Assembly: GCA_020072965.1 (NCBI GenBank)
Contig: JAIQFY010000030.1
Span: forward strand, 1-58,174
Direction: 5' to 3'
Source: Terriglobia bacterium
GTDB lineage: Bacteria > Acidobacteriota > Terriglobia > JAIQFV01
Length of the DNA stretch: 58,174 bases
Position 1 is the first letter of the stretch, and the number at the start of each line of letters is the position of its first letter. Below are positions 1 to 8,805 of the stretch, piece after piece. Under the pieces are notes generated by a model. That model did not search any database. It worked only from the letters and a program-made list of their open reading frames with translations, and was not told the DNA's origin. The translations under genes and the position numbers were made by a program.

Positions 1-211
1 TTCGGCCGAAACAACGAACCCCGATGGTCCGGAGATCTTATGCCGTTCCCAACGTGGCCCTTCAAAAGCAAGAGCACCGCTCCGGGTCGCCCAGGAGAAG
101 TTTGTCTTGACTTTTGAGTTGTCATAGACGCCACGGCGGATCTTCGACAGGTGGGGTTACAATCGGGCAGCCCTCCGGGCCTTTTCGGACGCCGCGGGCC
201 ATGTCGCCGAC
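1..211. other. Intergenic edge, no gene identified
   Basis: The first 110 bases are open in more than one plus-strand frame and could be the tail of a gene that begins outside the window, but nothing recognisable is encoded. Positions 130-156 carry one copy of a GC-rich sequence (core GGCGGATCTTCGACAGG) that also forms the two inverted ends of the element at 16060-16433. Confidence 0.4.
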
Positions 212-251
212 AAAAAAAGCGCCCCGAATCTGAATCATGACTCGGGGCGCT
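212..251 (-). terminator. Intrinsic terminator of first TonB receptor gene
   Basis: A perfect 10-bp inverted repeat (218-227 with 242-251, AGCGCCCCGA / TCGGGGCGCT) is followed, in minus-strand orientation, by a run of seven T (212-218). It lies about 50 bp beyond the stop codon of the receptor gene, the expected place for Rho-independent termination. Confidence 0.85.
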
Positions 252-303
252 ACAAACGCTTCAGAAGAACTTCATCGGTCAGCGCGATTAATCGGGTCTC
301 ACC

Positions 304-3300
304 TTAGAAGTTGTACTTGAGGCCCAACGTCATCGTGCGGCTTCCACCATTGTTCAAGTTCTTTCCAAAATTAGCGCTGTTCATGCTGGTGGTCGGATTT
401 CCCCACGAGCGCTCGTTAAACGCATTGAGCATATCCAAGCGCACGATCAACTGGTGATTCTCATAAAACTTAATGCGTTTCTGGATCCCAACGTTGAAGT
501 TAACAAACCCGGGTCCGCGGAGGGTGTTCTTTCCGAGGTTCCCGTTGCCCAAAGAGAATGCCAGGGGCAATCCATTCGATCCTACTGGAACCACGAACTG
601 GCCCGTGGTTCGGGAGGAGGTAAAGGACCGGAGGTTGCCCGTCACCGGATCCAGCGTGAACGTTCCGCCGGGATTGAAGTTGGGACGATCGCCGCCGGCA
701 CTCCCGTTCCCATTGGTGTCAACTCCAGTGAGGATAGTAAAGGGCTGACCGGATTGCATGGAGGTGACTCCCGCCAGCTCCCAACCCGAGAAGACCCCCC
801 GGACGAAAGAGTTCTGTGCCCAACCCGATTTCATCCACGGCAACTCGTAGAGATAATTGATGACAAAGCGCTGGGTCCGATCGAACACCGACTTGCTCTT
901 CTCCGCCTTGTAGTTGAGATAATCCTGAGGGACTTGGGGAGAATTGGCGGTAATCGCAGCAACGCCCAGAGATTCGTCATTGTTGCTCATGTTCTTGCTA
1001 TACGTGTAGGAGGCTCCGAACTGCAAGCCGTGGGCGAATTTCTTGTTCAAGCTGAAGTAGCCCGAGTTGTACGAGGACATCGCCGTCGTAGCGATCAGGA
1101 CGCGGGACCCGATGCTTGGGTTGAGGCGGCGGGCTTGGACCGTTGGAATCGAAGTTGTGCTTCCAGTGGCCCGAACTGTGGCAGCCTGCGCGTCGGTGAG
1201 AATGGCAGGGTTCCCTTCCAGCTGGTTGATCCCGTTGATGCCCCGGCTTCCCGCATATCCGACCTCTAATACAAAGTCGCGATACAGTTCACGCTGAATC
1301 GAAAAGGTATACAACTCGGCGTATGGAGTCTTGGCGTCGGACGGGGTGTTCACCCAGGTGGCCAGCGGATTGAAAGTCGCTGTGCCAGAGACCGGCAACA
1401 GGTTCGGGAACTGGTCCGTGGCGTTATCAATTCTCGGAACCACAACGCGCGGGAAGTTGGAGGCGTTGACGGTCAGGATATTGTAGAACAAGATGTCATA
1501 CGAGATCCCGTAGCCGCCGCGGAATACAGTCTTTCCGTCTCCAAACAGCCGCCCTGTCAGTCCGCTCGTGGAGTGCGGGCTGTAAGCAAAGCCGAATCGA
1601 GGCGCCCAATTGTTGGTGTCCTTCTGGACGGGTCCCGGAACTCCCGCCGCGAGAGACTGCGGGTCGGTTGCACCGAAAAACCCGAACGGTACGCCTGTCA
1701 ATTCGTAGCGCATCCCCAGGTTTAAAGTCAGGCTTGGGGTAATGTGAAAATCGTCCTGGAAAAAGTAGAACTGCTGCGTCTGACGAGCATCAAACGTGGC
1801 AGTCTGCAAGGCCTGTTGGAAGAAAGAGGCCTGGTTGTTCAGGAAATCCTGGAGGTTGTTAAAGCTGAACGTTCCCTTGGAATCGAAGGCCGCCAGGTTG
1901 AACAAACGGATGCGGCGGATATCGGCGCCAAACTTAATGGCATGACGCCCCTTCTGGACCGTCAGGATGTCCTGAAACTGAAAACTACTCTGGACTCGAC
2001 CCTGGGGGAAGTTTGCGAGACCGCCAATACCGAAAGCGCCTCCAATTGTAGTACTCGGGGTAGTAGGATCATTTTCTGGGAATTGGAGATTCCGACGAAT
2101 CCCCGAAAAGCGGAACTCATTGAGAATGGTGGGCGAGAAAATGTGCGTTTCGCTCAACTCCCCGTTCTGGTCGAGAACTGCCTGGTTTCCCGCGTAGAGA
2201 GATCCAAACTGGAGGTTGCTGATGACATCCGTGTCAAGCGGCTTGTTGTAAATGTAGCGAGCCGAAAGACTGTCCCTGTCACTGAACTTGTGGTCGGCTT
2301 TGACGAGCCAATTCCATGTGTTGTTGGGCTGGCTGATAGGGGCCCGGATCGTGCCGATCGGGATGGTGACGCCGTTGATTTTGGTCGTCGTCAGATTGCT
2401 GAACACGGGGTTCTGGCCATAGACCTGACTCAGAAAACCCATAGAGTTCAACACCGCCTGCCGACTTGCCGTACTTTGCCCTGCTCGAAGAGGGACCGTG
2501 TTCAGAAGGGCGAAACCCGCCTGAGTGGGGATGGTGGCGGCATTGCTGATAATACTCGCACCGGGACGTGAAAGATCACCCTGAAACATTCCAAAGATGA
2601 AAGTCTTGTCCTTTCTAATGGGGCCGCCCAGATCGAACCCGAATTGATTACGGACAAATCGGGAAGGATCGTTCAACCCACTACTCTTCTCAATATTGGT
2701 CATGGCATTGAGTGCGTTGCCACGATAATACTCCCAGGCATCTCCATGGAGGCTGTTCGTTCCAGACTTGGTGATCACGTTGATTTGGGCGCCGGAACTG
2801 CGGCCAAATTCAGCGCTGTAGGAATTGGTGAGGATCTGGAATTCACTGACCGCCTCAGGAACAACAGGAGTGGTCGAAAGTGTGACACTGATATCGTTGT
2901 TATCAGAACCGTCGATCATGAAGTTGTTGTTGCGGGCACGCTGACCGTTTGCCGAAATTCCAGTCGAGCCGGGCGCCGTGAAAACGCCGGGCGAGAGCAG
3001 TGACAATTGGTTCACATCACGCCCCGCCGAAAGAGGCAGCTCGACGGCCTGTCGAGAGGTAGCGGTCAGTCCGAGGGTCGGAGTGGTCTTGTTGAGGGCT
3101 ATGGCTTCGGTTTGACCGGTGACGTCTACCACCACATTGCCGGCAGCAGCAACCTTCAAATCTACATCAAAGGTTACTTCTTTTGCGGATGGCACTGTGA
3201 TCGCTTTGTTCTCAACTCCCTCAAACCCGTCCTTCGAAATCAGCACACCATAAACACCGGGTTCGAGAGCCGTGACGCGATAGAATCCCACCTCGTTGGT

Positions 3301-3501
3301 CACGGTGGTTCTCTCAATATTCGTGTCTTTGTTCGTGATCTTGACCTGCGCGCCTGGAATGACTGCTCCCGACGCGTCTCGGACTGTTCCCGAGATCGAA
3401 CCGCGCGTCAATTGAGCGTTCATTGACGTGGGCAGCGCGATCGCAGCAATGGTCGCCAAGACCAGAATCGCGAATCCGATAGATTTAAACGCAGACTTCA
3501 T
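304..3501 (-). CDS. TonB-dependent receptor, Oar-like, with carboxypeptidase-regulatory domain
   Basis: An outer-membrane transporter of 1065 residues. Residues 1-29 form a signal peptide ending near MNAQ. Residues about 33-112 are a carboxypeptidase-regulatory-like beta-sandwich (GxISGTVRDASGAVIPGA). A plug domain follows at roughly 135-250, with the family segments NGQRARNNNFMIDGSDNND and SAEFGRSSGAQINVITKSGTN. The rest is beta-barrel and ends in the aromatic tail LGLKYNF, typical of proteins inserted by the BAM complex. The start is supported by AAGGAG eight bases upstream. Proteins of this class import large substrates, often glycans, through TonB energy; the substrate cannot be read from sequence. 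No SusD-like partner or degradative enzyme lies beside it. Two paralogs follow upstream. Confidence 0.93.
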   Translation of the reverse strand: MKSAFKSIGFAILVLATIAAIALPTSMNAQLTRGSISGTVRDASGAVIPGAQVKITNKDTNIERTTVTNEVGFYRVTALEPGVYGVLISKDGFEGVENKAITVPSAKEVTFDVDLKVAAAGNVVVDVTGQTEAIALNKTTPTLGLTATSRQAVELPLSAGRDVNQLSLLSPGVFTAPGSTGISANGQRARNNNFMIDGSDNNDISVTLSTTPVVPEAVSEFQILTNSYSAEFGRSSGAQINVITKSGTNSLHGDAWEYYRGNALNAMTNIEKSSGLNDPSRFVRNQFGFDLGGPIRKDKTFIFGMFQGDLSRPGASIISNAATIPTQAGFALLNTVPLRAGQSTASRQAVLNSMGFLSQVYGQNPVFSNLTTTKINGVTIPIGTIRAPISQPNNTWNWLVKADHKFSDRDSLSARYIYNKPLDTDVISNLQFGSLYAGNQAVLDQNGELSETHIFSPTILNEFRFSGIRRNLQFPENDPTTPSTTIGGAFGIGGLANFPQGRVQSSFQFQDILTVQKGRHAIKFGADIRRIRLFNLAAFDSKGTFSFNNLQDFLNNQASFFQQALQTATFDARQTQQFYFFQDDFHITPSLTLNLGMRYELTGVPFGFFGATDPQSLAAGVPGPVQKDTNNWAPRFGFAYSPHSTSGLTGRLFGDGKTVFRGGYGISYDILFYNILTVNASNFPRVVVPRIDNATDQFPNLLPVSGTATFNPLATWVNTPSDAKTPYAELYTFSIQRELYRDFVLEVGYAGSRGINGINQLEGNPAILTDAQAATVRATGSTTSIPTVQARRLNPSIGSRVLIATTAMSSYNSGYFSLNKKFAHGLQFGASYTYSKNMSNNDESLGVAAITANSPQVPQDYLNYKAEKSKSVFDRTQRFVINYLYELPWMKSGWAQNSFVRGVFSGWELAGVTSMQSGQPFTILTGVDTNGNGSAGGDRPNFNPGGTFTLDPVTGNLRSFTSSRTTGQFVVPVGSNGLPLAFSLGNGNLGKNTLRGPGFVNFNVGIQKRIKFYENHQLIVRLDMLNAFNERSWGNPTTSMNSANFGKNLNNGGSRTMTLGLKYNF

Positions 3502-3890
3502 GTGATGTCTCCTTCTTGTTGTGGTTGAAAATGAGCCGAAAGAGAATTCTCCTGCCCGTTTCTTTCAGAAGAGGAGGACCGCATTGCACCTTCGGTCTCT
3601 ATATTAATGGATTGGTCCCCATTCCTTCCGGCCGGTTAAAGGGTCCCTGGTATTTAAGAAGCCCGTCCCCTACGGGCGGGGGTGACTAAAACTCATGGCC
3701 CCAAAAGCTACCTTATAATTGGCAAGTTTGATTCCATTCTCGACATTCAAAGGGAATTGGGTCCAAATGATTGCAAATAAGTCAGTTAGATGTGTTTGCT
3801 CAATTGTAAATTCAATGAAGGGTGACGGAATGCTCCGTAATTCTGTAGAAGGTTATGGGAATGCATAGAATGATTCGGGATAATTTGTAC
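3502..3890. other. Intergenic, likely promoter region of first receptor gene
   Basis: This non-coding stretch lies upstream of the 304-3501 gene. It holds that gene's ribosome-binding site (AAGGAG near 3509-3514) and AT-rich DNA around 3700-3850 where a promoter would be expected. I could not pick a convincing -35/-10 pair. Confidence 0.4.
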
Positions 3891-3894
3891 CTGA

Positions 3895-4205
3895 GTAGAC
3901 TATCAGTAGAAGAAGGCAGAAGTCGGAGGACAGAAGTCGGATGTCAGAACTTAGAGGTCAGAAGTTGGATCTCAGAAGTCGGATGTCAGAACTTAGAGGT
4001 AAGAGGTCAGAAATTGGATCTCAGAAGTCGGAGGTCGGAGGTCAGAAGTCGGGGGAGAGAGGTCAGAAGTTGGATCTCAGAAGTCAGAAGTCGGAAGTCG
4101 GAGGTCAGAAGAAAGGTACATGCTCTGTAATAGAATTATCGAAGCGGCGGGTTAAGAACTTGACTCCTCAAGTCCGACTTCCGACTTCTGACCTCTGATT
4201 TCCGA
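3895..4205. repeat. Degenerate heptanucleotide repeat array with inverted arm
   Basis: The plus strand from about 3903 to 4115 is built from 7-base units such as TCAGAAG, TCGGAGG, TCGGATG and TTGGATC, with a higher-order direct repeat of about 42 bp (compare 3937 onward with 3981 onward). From 4170 to 4204 the complementary pyrimidine-rich units (TCCGACT, TCCGACT, TCTGACC) appear. The two arms could therefore pair across a 55-base non-repetitive centre. Seven is not a multiple of three, so the array is open in several frames and yields spurious SEV/SQK-type peptides. It lies between two TonB receptor genes. Confidence 0.85.
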
Positions 4206-4285
4206 ATTCAATATCAAGAGCGAAAATTCTTCGACTGATAGTTTGCTCTCGTTCGATTCTTATTCATCCGGGTTACGGCAATGAC

Positions 4286-4319
4286 AAAAAAAAGGGGAAT
4301 CCGCCGGAGCGGATTCCCC
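4286..4319 (-). terminator. Intrinsic terminator of second TonB receptor gene
   Basis: A perfect 11-bp stem (4294-4304 with 4309-4319, GGGGAATCCGC / GCGGATTCCCC) with a four-base loop is followed on the minus strand by eight T (4286-4293). It lies 25 bp past the stop codon of the 4344-7562 gene. Confidence 0.9.
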
Positions 4320-4343
4320 GAAAGTGGAGCAGGTGAACTCAGT

Positions 4344-7300
4344 CTAGAACGCGTACTTCAACCAGAATCGGATCTGTCGGCCGCCGAACCGGGTGACATC
4401 GGCATTCCCAAAATTCGGATCCTGCAGGTTAAGCGACAGATTGCCTTGATTGGGGTGATTGAACACATTGAAGAGCTCGGTGCGGAATTCAATGTGCTGT
4501 CCCTCCATGTGCTTCGAGGGCAACTTGAACTGGCGCGAAATCGAGAAATTCCAGTCCTGTCGCCCGGGTGAGATGATCGTATTCCGGCCCACATTGCCTA
4601 CTCCCGCTCCCTGGATAAGCCAGTGCACGGAGTTGGCCGGCACCACCACCAGGTCTCCCGTTGAATTCACGGTAGGACCATCGTAAAACACGCCGGGGAT
4701 TCCACCCACCTGCGCCCCATCGTAAGCAAAGGAAGTGAGGGGTGCCGTGGGATTGCCCAGCATGGGGCGATCACTGCCTCCGTTCAAATCGCCATTGATA
4801 TCGAACCCCGGGGTGACGGTGTTCGGGGCCCCTGCCTGAAAGGTTGTAGTCCCTGAAATCTGCCAATCGCGGAAAGCAAAGCTGGCAGCCGAGGCTGCAA
4901 GATTACCATTCCGATTCAGGCTCGGCAGATTGTACACATAAGACAGCACCAGCCGTTGTCGCCGGTCAAAAGCGGAGAGTCCACGGTCAGCGCTGCGGTT
5001 AAACGAGTCTTGGGGAAATGAACTCAGGCCCGTAGTCGCGAAAACCTCGGAGCCATCGTCAATGAGCCGCGACCAGGTGTAGGCGCCTCGCAGCAAGAGT
5101 CCCTTGCTGAAGCGGCGATCGACCTTGAGGTTGAAGCCATGGTAAATCGAGTCGCCGGCATTAGTGCGCACCTGGATGGACCCGCGGTCGGAATTGATAC
5201 GGTTGAAATCGATTCCGGGGTTGAACTGGTCGTTGACGAAAAGCCTTTCTCCACGTGTCCCGACGTAGGCCGCCGTCACAATGAAATTTCCGGGCAACTC
5301 CCTTTGGATATCAAAATTCCATTGGTGGGTGACCGGGTTCACGAGGTTCGAGACCACCGCGCTTTGCGTGGAGAACGGATCCAACGACGGCGTCACGGAA
5401 GGGATCAGGCCGAAAGCATTCGACAAGCCTCGACCCGACCCCCCGATTAATGTTCCGCCCAGCACGTTGGGAATCGAGGCTCCTGCATTGACCAGGATGT
5501 TGCCGAACAGCCCGTCGTAAAACATACCGTACCCTGCCCGGATGACCGTCTTGTCTTCTCCGAACAGTCCCTTCAAGACATGAGGCGTGTAGGCGAAACT
5601 GACACGGGGTCCCCAGTTGTTCGTGTCCTTCTGTTGCTTGACGGCGACCGGGAAGGCGCCGAACTGTCCGACGGTACCATCGATTGTCGGGAAGGGGAGA
5701 ACATTCAACGGCGTTCCCCAGTACTCGTAACGCACCCCGTAATTGAACGTGAAATTCGGTCTTATACGCCACGAGTCCTGAACGTAGTAGGCTTGTAACG
5801 TCTGGTTCGGGTAGACCGTTGGATTTCCGAAGTTAATCGAGGCGGCCCCGGATTGGCCGGTAAAGTTGTCAATGAAGTTGCCCAGGGCCGTGAATCCTCC
5901 CCCCGCGGTAAAGTCCAGAGTTCCCCGGGAGTTGAATGGAACATCCTGCCGTTGAAGGAAGCGGTCGACGTCAAACCCGGCCTTGAGGGTGTGATTGCCG
6001 CGCGTATAGGTGTAGGCATCCTGGAATTGCCAGGAATTCTTGATTCGTGCCTGTGGAAAACCGGTGGTGAGTCCGAACTGATCACCGCTCACCAGGAGCC
6101 CTGATATAGTCACCGCGGAAAGCTGCGACAGGGGATTGGCGAGAGTCGCTGCGGTCGGATCAAAAGCGGCGCTGATTCGTCCATAAGAAAAGCGAAACTC
6201 GTTGAGTGCCTGCCCGGACAGTGTATGGGTCCAGGTGATCCCCATGTTTTGAGAGATCCCTCCCTGTTGTGTGTCGAATGGCGCCAGGGTGCCGGGATTG
6301 GCAAAAGTATCCGGGGCAAAAACAAGGCCAGAGTAAACGTACCGGAACGAAAAGTTATCCACCTGTCGTGGAAGGTAATCGAGTCTCACATCCCATTGCG
6401 TATTATTGTTGAACTGCGCGAGGCCTGAACGCTGCACCAGCCCGGTCTCAACGCTTGGTCGGCCATTCCCCAGCGCGATCGAAGATAGGCCATTGCTCGT
6501 GCCTCGCAATCCACCGAGGGCATTGACGAGAAAGTCGACATTGGAATTGGGACCCAGGGATTGCAAGGTGGCGACACCGGCGGCCGTGGGGACTCGCAGG
6601 GTGATATCGTTGGCCGTACTGCGGAAGCGATCCCATTGTGAGGTCCCAAAGACAAACAACTTGTCTTTGATGATGGGACCGCCCAGGGTAAATCCAAAGG
6701 TGTTCTCGATGCTTACCGGGTTCCTGGTCACTCCCACGAGCTTCTGATCGGCGGGAATTGCTTGCAGCGCTGAACTCTGAATCAGGTCCCACGCCGACCC
6801 GTGGTATTGATTTGTCCCGCCTTTGAAAATCACGTTCGTGACCGATCCGCCGCCGCGTCCAAATTCGGGACCATAGGCGTTGGTGAGAATGGCCACTTCG
6901 CCCACGGCTTCGAGATTGGTGGGCTGGAGGGCCTGCCCTTGGATGGATTGATCGTTGTTTTCCTGGCCATCAATCAGGAAGTTGTTGGAACGCGGACGCG
7001 TGCCGTTCACGGAAAAGCTTACTCCCTGAGTAAAATCTTCACGGGCGGAAGGCTGGACAACACCAGGCTCAGTCAGCACCAGGGAAATCGGGTTCAAATT
7101 GAAAATGGGAAGCGAAGTGATTTCGACCGATCCGATGCTGTGACTGAGATCGCCTGTGACAGTTTGAAGCTCGGTGCCCGTAGAGGCCTCAACGTTCACG
7201 GTAGAAGTCACTCCGCTGACTTCGAGCTTCCCGTTGACCGTGGTGATGAGCGAAGCCCTCGCTTCGAGGTTCTCAATCTTCAGGGGTGCAAAACCGCTCG

Positions 7301-7562
7301 CGGTAACGGCGATCGAATAAACCCCGGGATTGAGCGCGTCGAACCGGTATGCGCCCGTGGCATCCGTGGTTGCTGTGCGCGTTTCTCCCCCCGTCGTGGC
7401 TGTGATCGTCACGGTCGCTCCGGGAACTAACGCTCCCGTTGCATCGGTGATGCTACCGGCAATAGTACCCTTGCTGGTTTGTGCGAAGGACATCGTGCTG
7501 ACCAACAAGAGAATCGCGGCAAGAAATACCACCCCTTTCTTGCAGTTCAGTTCAAGGTTCAT
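4344..7562 (-). CDS. TonB-dependent receptor, Oar-like (second paralog)
   Basis: An outer-membrane transporter of 1072 residues from the chosen start. The frame is open for 13 more codons upstream, but the ATG at 7562 has AAGGAGAAAAAG directly before it and begins a normal signal peptide (MNLELNCKKG, then a hydrophobic run, then MSFAQ). A carboxypeptidase-regulatory domain follows (GSITDATGALVPGATV, about residues 32-110). The plug is at about 130-260 (FSVNGTRPRSNNFLIDGQENND; YGPEFGRGGGSVTNVIFKGGTN). The barrel ends in FWLKYAF. The architecture matches the neighbours but the sequence is clearly divergent, so this is an old duplication or family expansion. Role inferred: TonB-powered uptake of an unknown bulky nutrient. 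Confidence 0.93.
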   Translation of the reverse strand: MNLELNCKKGVVFLAAILLLVSTMSFAQTSKGTIAGSITDATGALVPGATVTITATTGGETRTATTDATGAYRFDALNPGVYSIAVTASGFAPLKIENLEARASLITTVNGKLEVSGVTSTVNVEASTGTELQTVTGDLSHSIGSVEITSLPIFNLNPISLVLTEPGVVQPSAREDFTQGVSFSVNGTRPRSNNFLIDGQENNDQSIQGQALQPTNLEAVGEVAILTNAYGPEFGRGGGSVTNVIFKGGTNQYHGSAWDLIQSSALQAIPADQKLVGVTRNPVSIENTFGFTLGGPIIKDKLFVFGTSQWDRFRSTANDITLRVPTAAGVATLQSLGPNSNVDFLVNALGGLRGTSNGLSSIALGNGRPSVETGLVQRSGLAQFNNNTQWDVRLDYLPRQVDNFSFRYVYSGLVFAPDTFANPGTLAPFDTQQGGISQNMGITWTHTLSGQALNEFRFSYGRISAAFDPTAATLANPLSQLSAVTISGLLVSGDQFGLTTGFPQARIKNSWQFQDAYTYTRGNHTLKAGFDVDRFLQRQDVPFNSRGTLDFTAGGGFTALGNFIDNFTGQSGAASINFGNPTVYPNQTLQAYYVQDSWRIRPNFTFNYGVRYEYWGTPLNVLPFPTIDGTVGQFGAFPVAVKQQKDTNNWGPRVSFAYTPHVLKGLFGEDKTVIRAGYGMFYDGLFGNILVNAGASIPNVLGGTLIGGSGRGLSNAFGLIPSVTPSLDPFSTQSAVVSNLVNPVTHQWNFDIQRELPGNFIVTAAYVGTRGERLFVNDQFNPGIDFNRINSDRGSIQVRTNAGDSIYHGFNLKVDRRFSKGLLLRGAYTWSRLIDDGSEVFATTGLSSFPQDSFNRSADRGLSAFDRRQRLVLSYVYNLPSLNRNGNLAASAASFAFRDWQISGTTTFQAGAPNTVTPGFDINGDLNGGSDRPMLGNPTAPLTSFAYDGAQVGGIPGVFYDGPTVNSTGDLVVVPANSVHWLIQGAGVGNVGRNTIISPGRQDWNFSISRQFKLPSKHMEGQHIEFRTELFNVFNHPNQGNLSLNLQDPNFGNADVTRFGGRQIRFWLKYAF

Positions 7563-8127
7563 CTTTTTCTCCTTTTTTATATGGGACTGAAAAAGCGTCA
7601 ACCGCTCCAGCCCCCTGGTACAAGTATTTGCCGCTGATCTTGACTCCGCTGATCAGGGGCAAGTGTCAAAATCACAAAATCCACTTTGCGGAAGTGGAAT
7701 TCTGCTTTAAGGGATACGCGCTTATAGACGGCACGTGGAATTCCAGTTACCGGAAAACGGCCTGCAAAAAGTTGTCATCGCATAGGACATTGATTTTTAT
7801 TGCGGCGGGCTTTTTTCGGATTTTATAAAGAGGAGGCGTTACAAAAATTCTGGAGCCTTTCATTCCATTTTTAGTAGAAGGCCTATTGAATTTCTTGAAT
7901 TTCATAGAGACAAATTTTTACAGAGAGGAATTTGCAGGGAGGTTTTCAGTTTCAACCGATATTTCTGAGGAAGAGAATGAGGCACACCGCAATCTGGACG
8001 GTGTTAATTTCCGAGCAAGAGAGATTAGAGTGACGATGCATTCAAATGTGCAGTCGGCGATCTACGGAGCCGCCTTCCATCGAGGTTTGGAAGTCACAGT
8101 ATGAGGTTGTAGTCCGCCTATGCGGAC
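7563..8127. other. Intergenic region upstream of second receptor
   Basis: The region holds the ribosome-binding site of the 4344-7562 gene and AT-rich DNA from about 7640 to 7960. A 72-codon open frame at 7886-8104 lacks family resemblance and a good ribosome-binding site, and I do not believe it. No other gene is visible. Confidence 0.4.
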
Positions 8128-8490
8128 GACATAGTCGTAGCCTGAGGCGCAAGCCTCAGAGAAGGAACCGATATGAGAACATCAAGTCCGCCTTGTGCGG
8201 ACGGCATAAATTTGTACCTTAATCCATTGTCCCTCTCGGACCACATGAATCCATTCAGGGAAATCAACCTTGGCGTTTTCCCCCCAGACGAAGGGAGCGC
8301 GTTGTGTGCCCCGATTTGCAGGTTTAGCTCTTGAAACTGCTATCGTTCATGTTCAATCTTCGCGGATCCACTCTTTGAGTTGGCTCTAACAAACCCGCTG
8401 AATTATGTCGTCCGCTCAAGCGGACTTTTTTCTCCGCTCAGGCACTCCCCGTCCTGGGGCTGACGCCCCAGGCTACGACTATATCGCCCC
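8128..8490. repeat. Inverted-repeat-bounded region rich in GC hairpins
   Basis: The 14-mer ATAGTCGTAGCCTG near 8131-8144 recurs in inverted form, CAGGCTACGACTAT, near 8470-8483. Just inside and outside these ends are short hairpins: GTCCGC/GCGGAC pairs around 8115-8125, 8190-8205 and 8413-8425, CTGAGGC/GCCTCAG around 8141-8160, and CTGGGGC/GCCCCAG around 8455-8472. No gene is seen between the ends. The arrangement suggests a small non-autonomous repeat element or nested palindromic repeats. Confidence 0.55.
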
Positions 8491-8498
8491 GATCTATC

Positions 8499-8651
8499 GC
8501 ATATGCGTCAACCTAAAGAGGATTGATTTTAAAGGGGGAGGGGAGATAATGAAAATGGGATCGCTGCTTTAGGTTGTAGCTGAATCATCCCCCGGCTTCC
8601 GCCGGGGGAATTATGGACCGCTCGTTACTCCGGTCTTAGGTTGACGCGGAT
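8499..8651. repeat. MITE-like element, copy 1
   Basis: A perfect 12-bp terminal inverted repeat (GCGTCAACCTAA at 8505-8516, TTAGGTTGACGC at 8636-8647) bounds about 130 bp of non-coding DNA. The interior has a strong hairpin (CCCCCGGC / GCCGGGGG near 8589-8608). The same ends and much of the same interior recur in inverted orientation at 44726-45000. There is no open frame for a transposase, so it would depend on enzymes supplied elsewhere. Confidence 0.75.
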
Positions 8652-8736
8652 GTGATGAATCGGGGCTGGATGTTGTCATGTCCCGGCACGCTGGCCATCG
8701 AGTTCTTGATCGACGGTCAATCGCTCTGTCCGCTTC

Positions 8737-8781
8737 AAAAAAAAGCGGGTCTTGACTCGCCGTGGCGAATCAGGACCCGCT
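8737..8781 (-). terminator. Intrinsic terminator of third TonB receptor gene
   Basis: A long stem with small mismatches (8744-8781, outer arms AGCGGGTC / GACCCGCT) is followed on the minus strand by eight T (8737-8744). It lies 25 bp beyond the stop codon of the 8806-12555 gene. Confidence 0.9.
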
Positions 8782-8805
8782 CAGAGTCAGATTTCGAGCT
8801 GCGAG

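Noticed and set aside
3855-4198. Open frames of 85-91 codons with SEV/SQK/RSE repeats
   Set aside because: They lie on the heptanucleotide array; a 7-base unit read in triplets gives periodic peptides in several frames at once. No ribosome-binding site or family match.
7886-8104. 72-codon plus-strand frame in the receptor spacer
   Set aside because: No ribosome-binding site, no recognisable domain, and it ends in repeat DNA.
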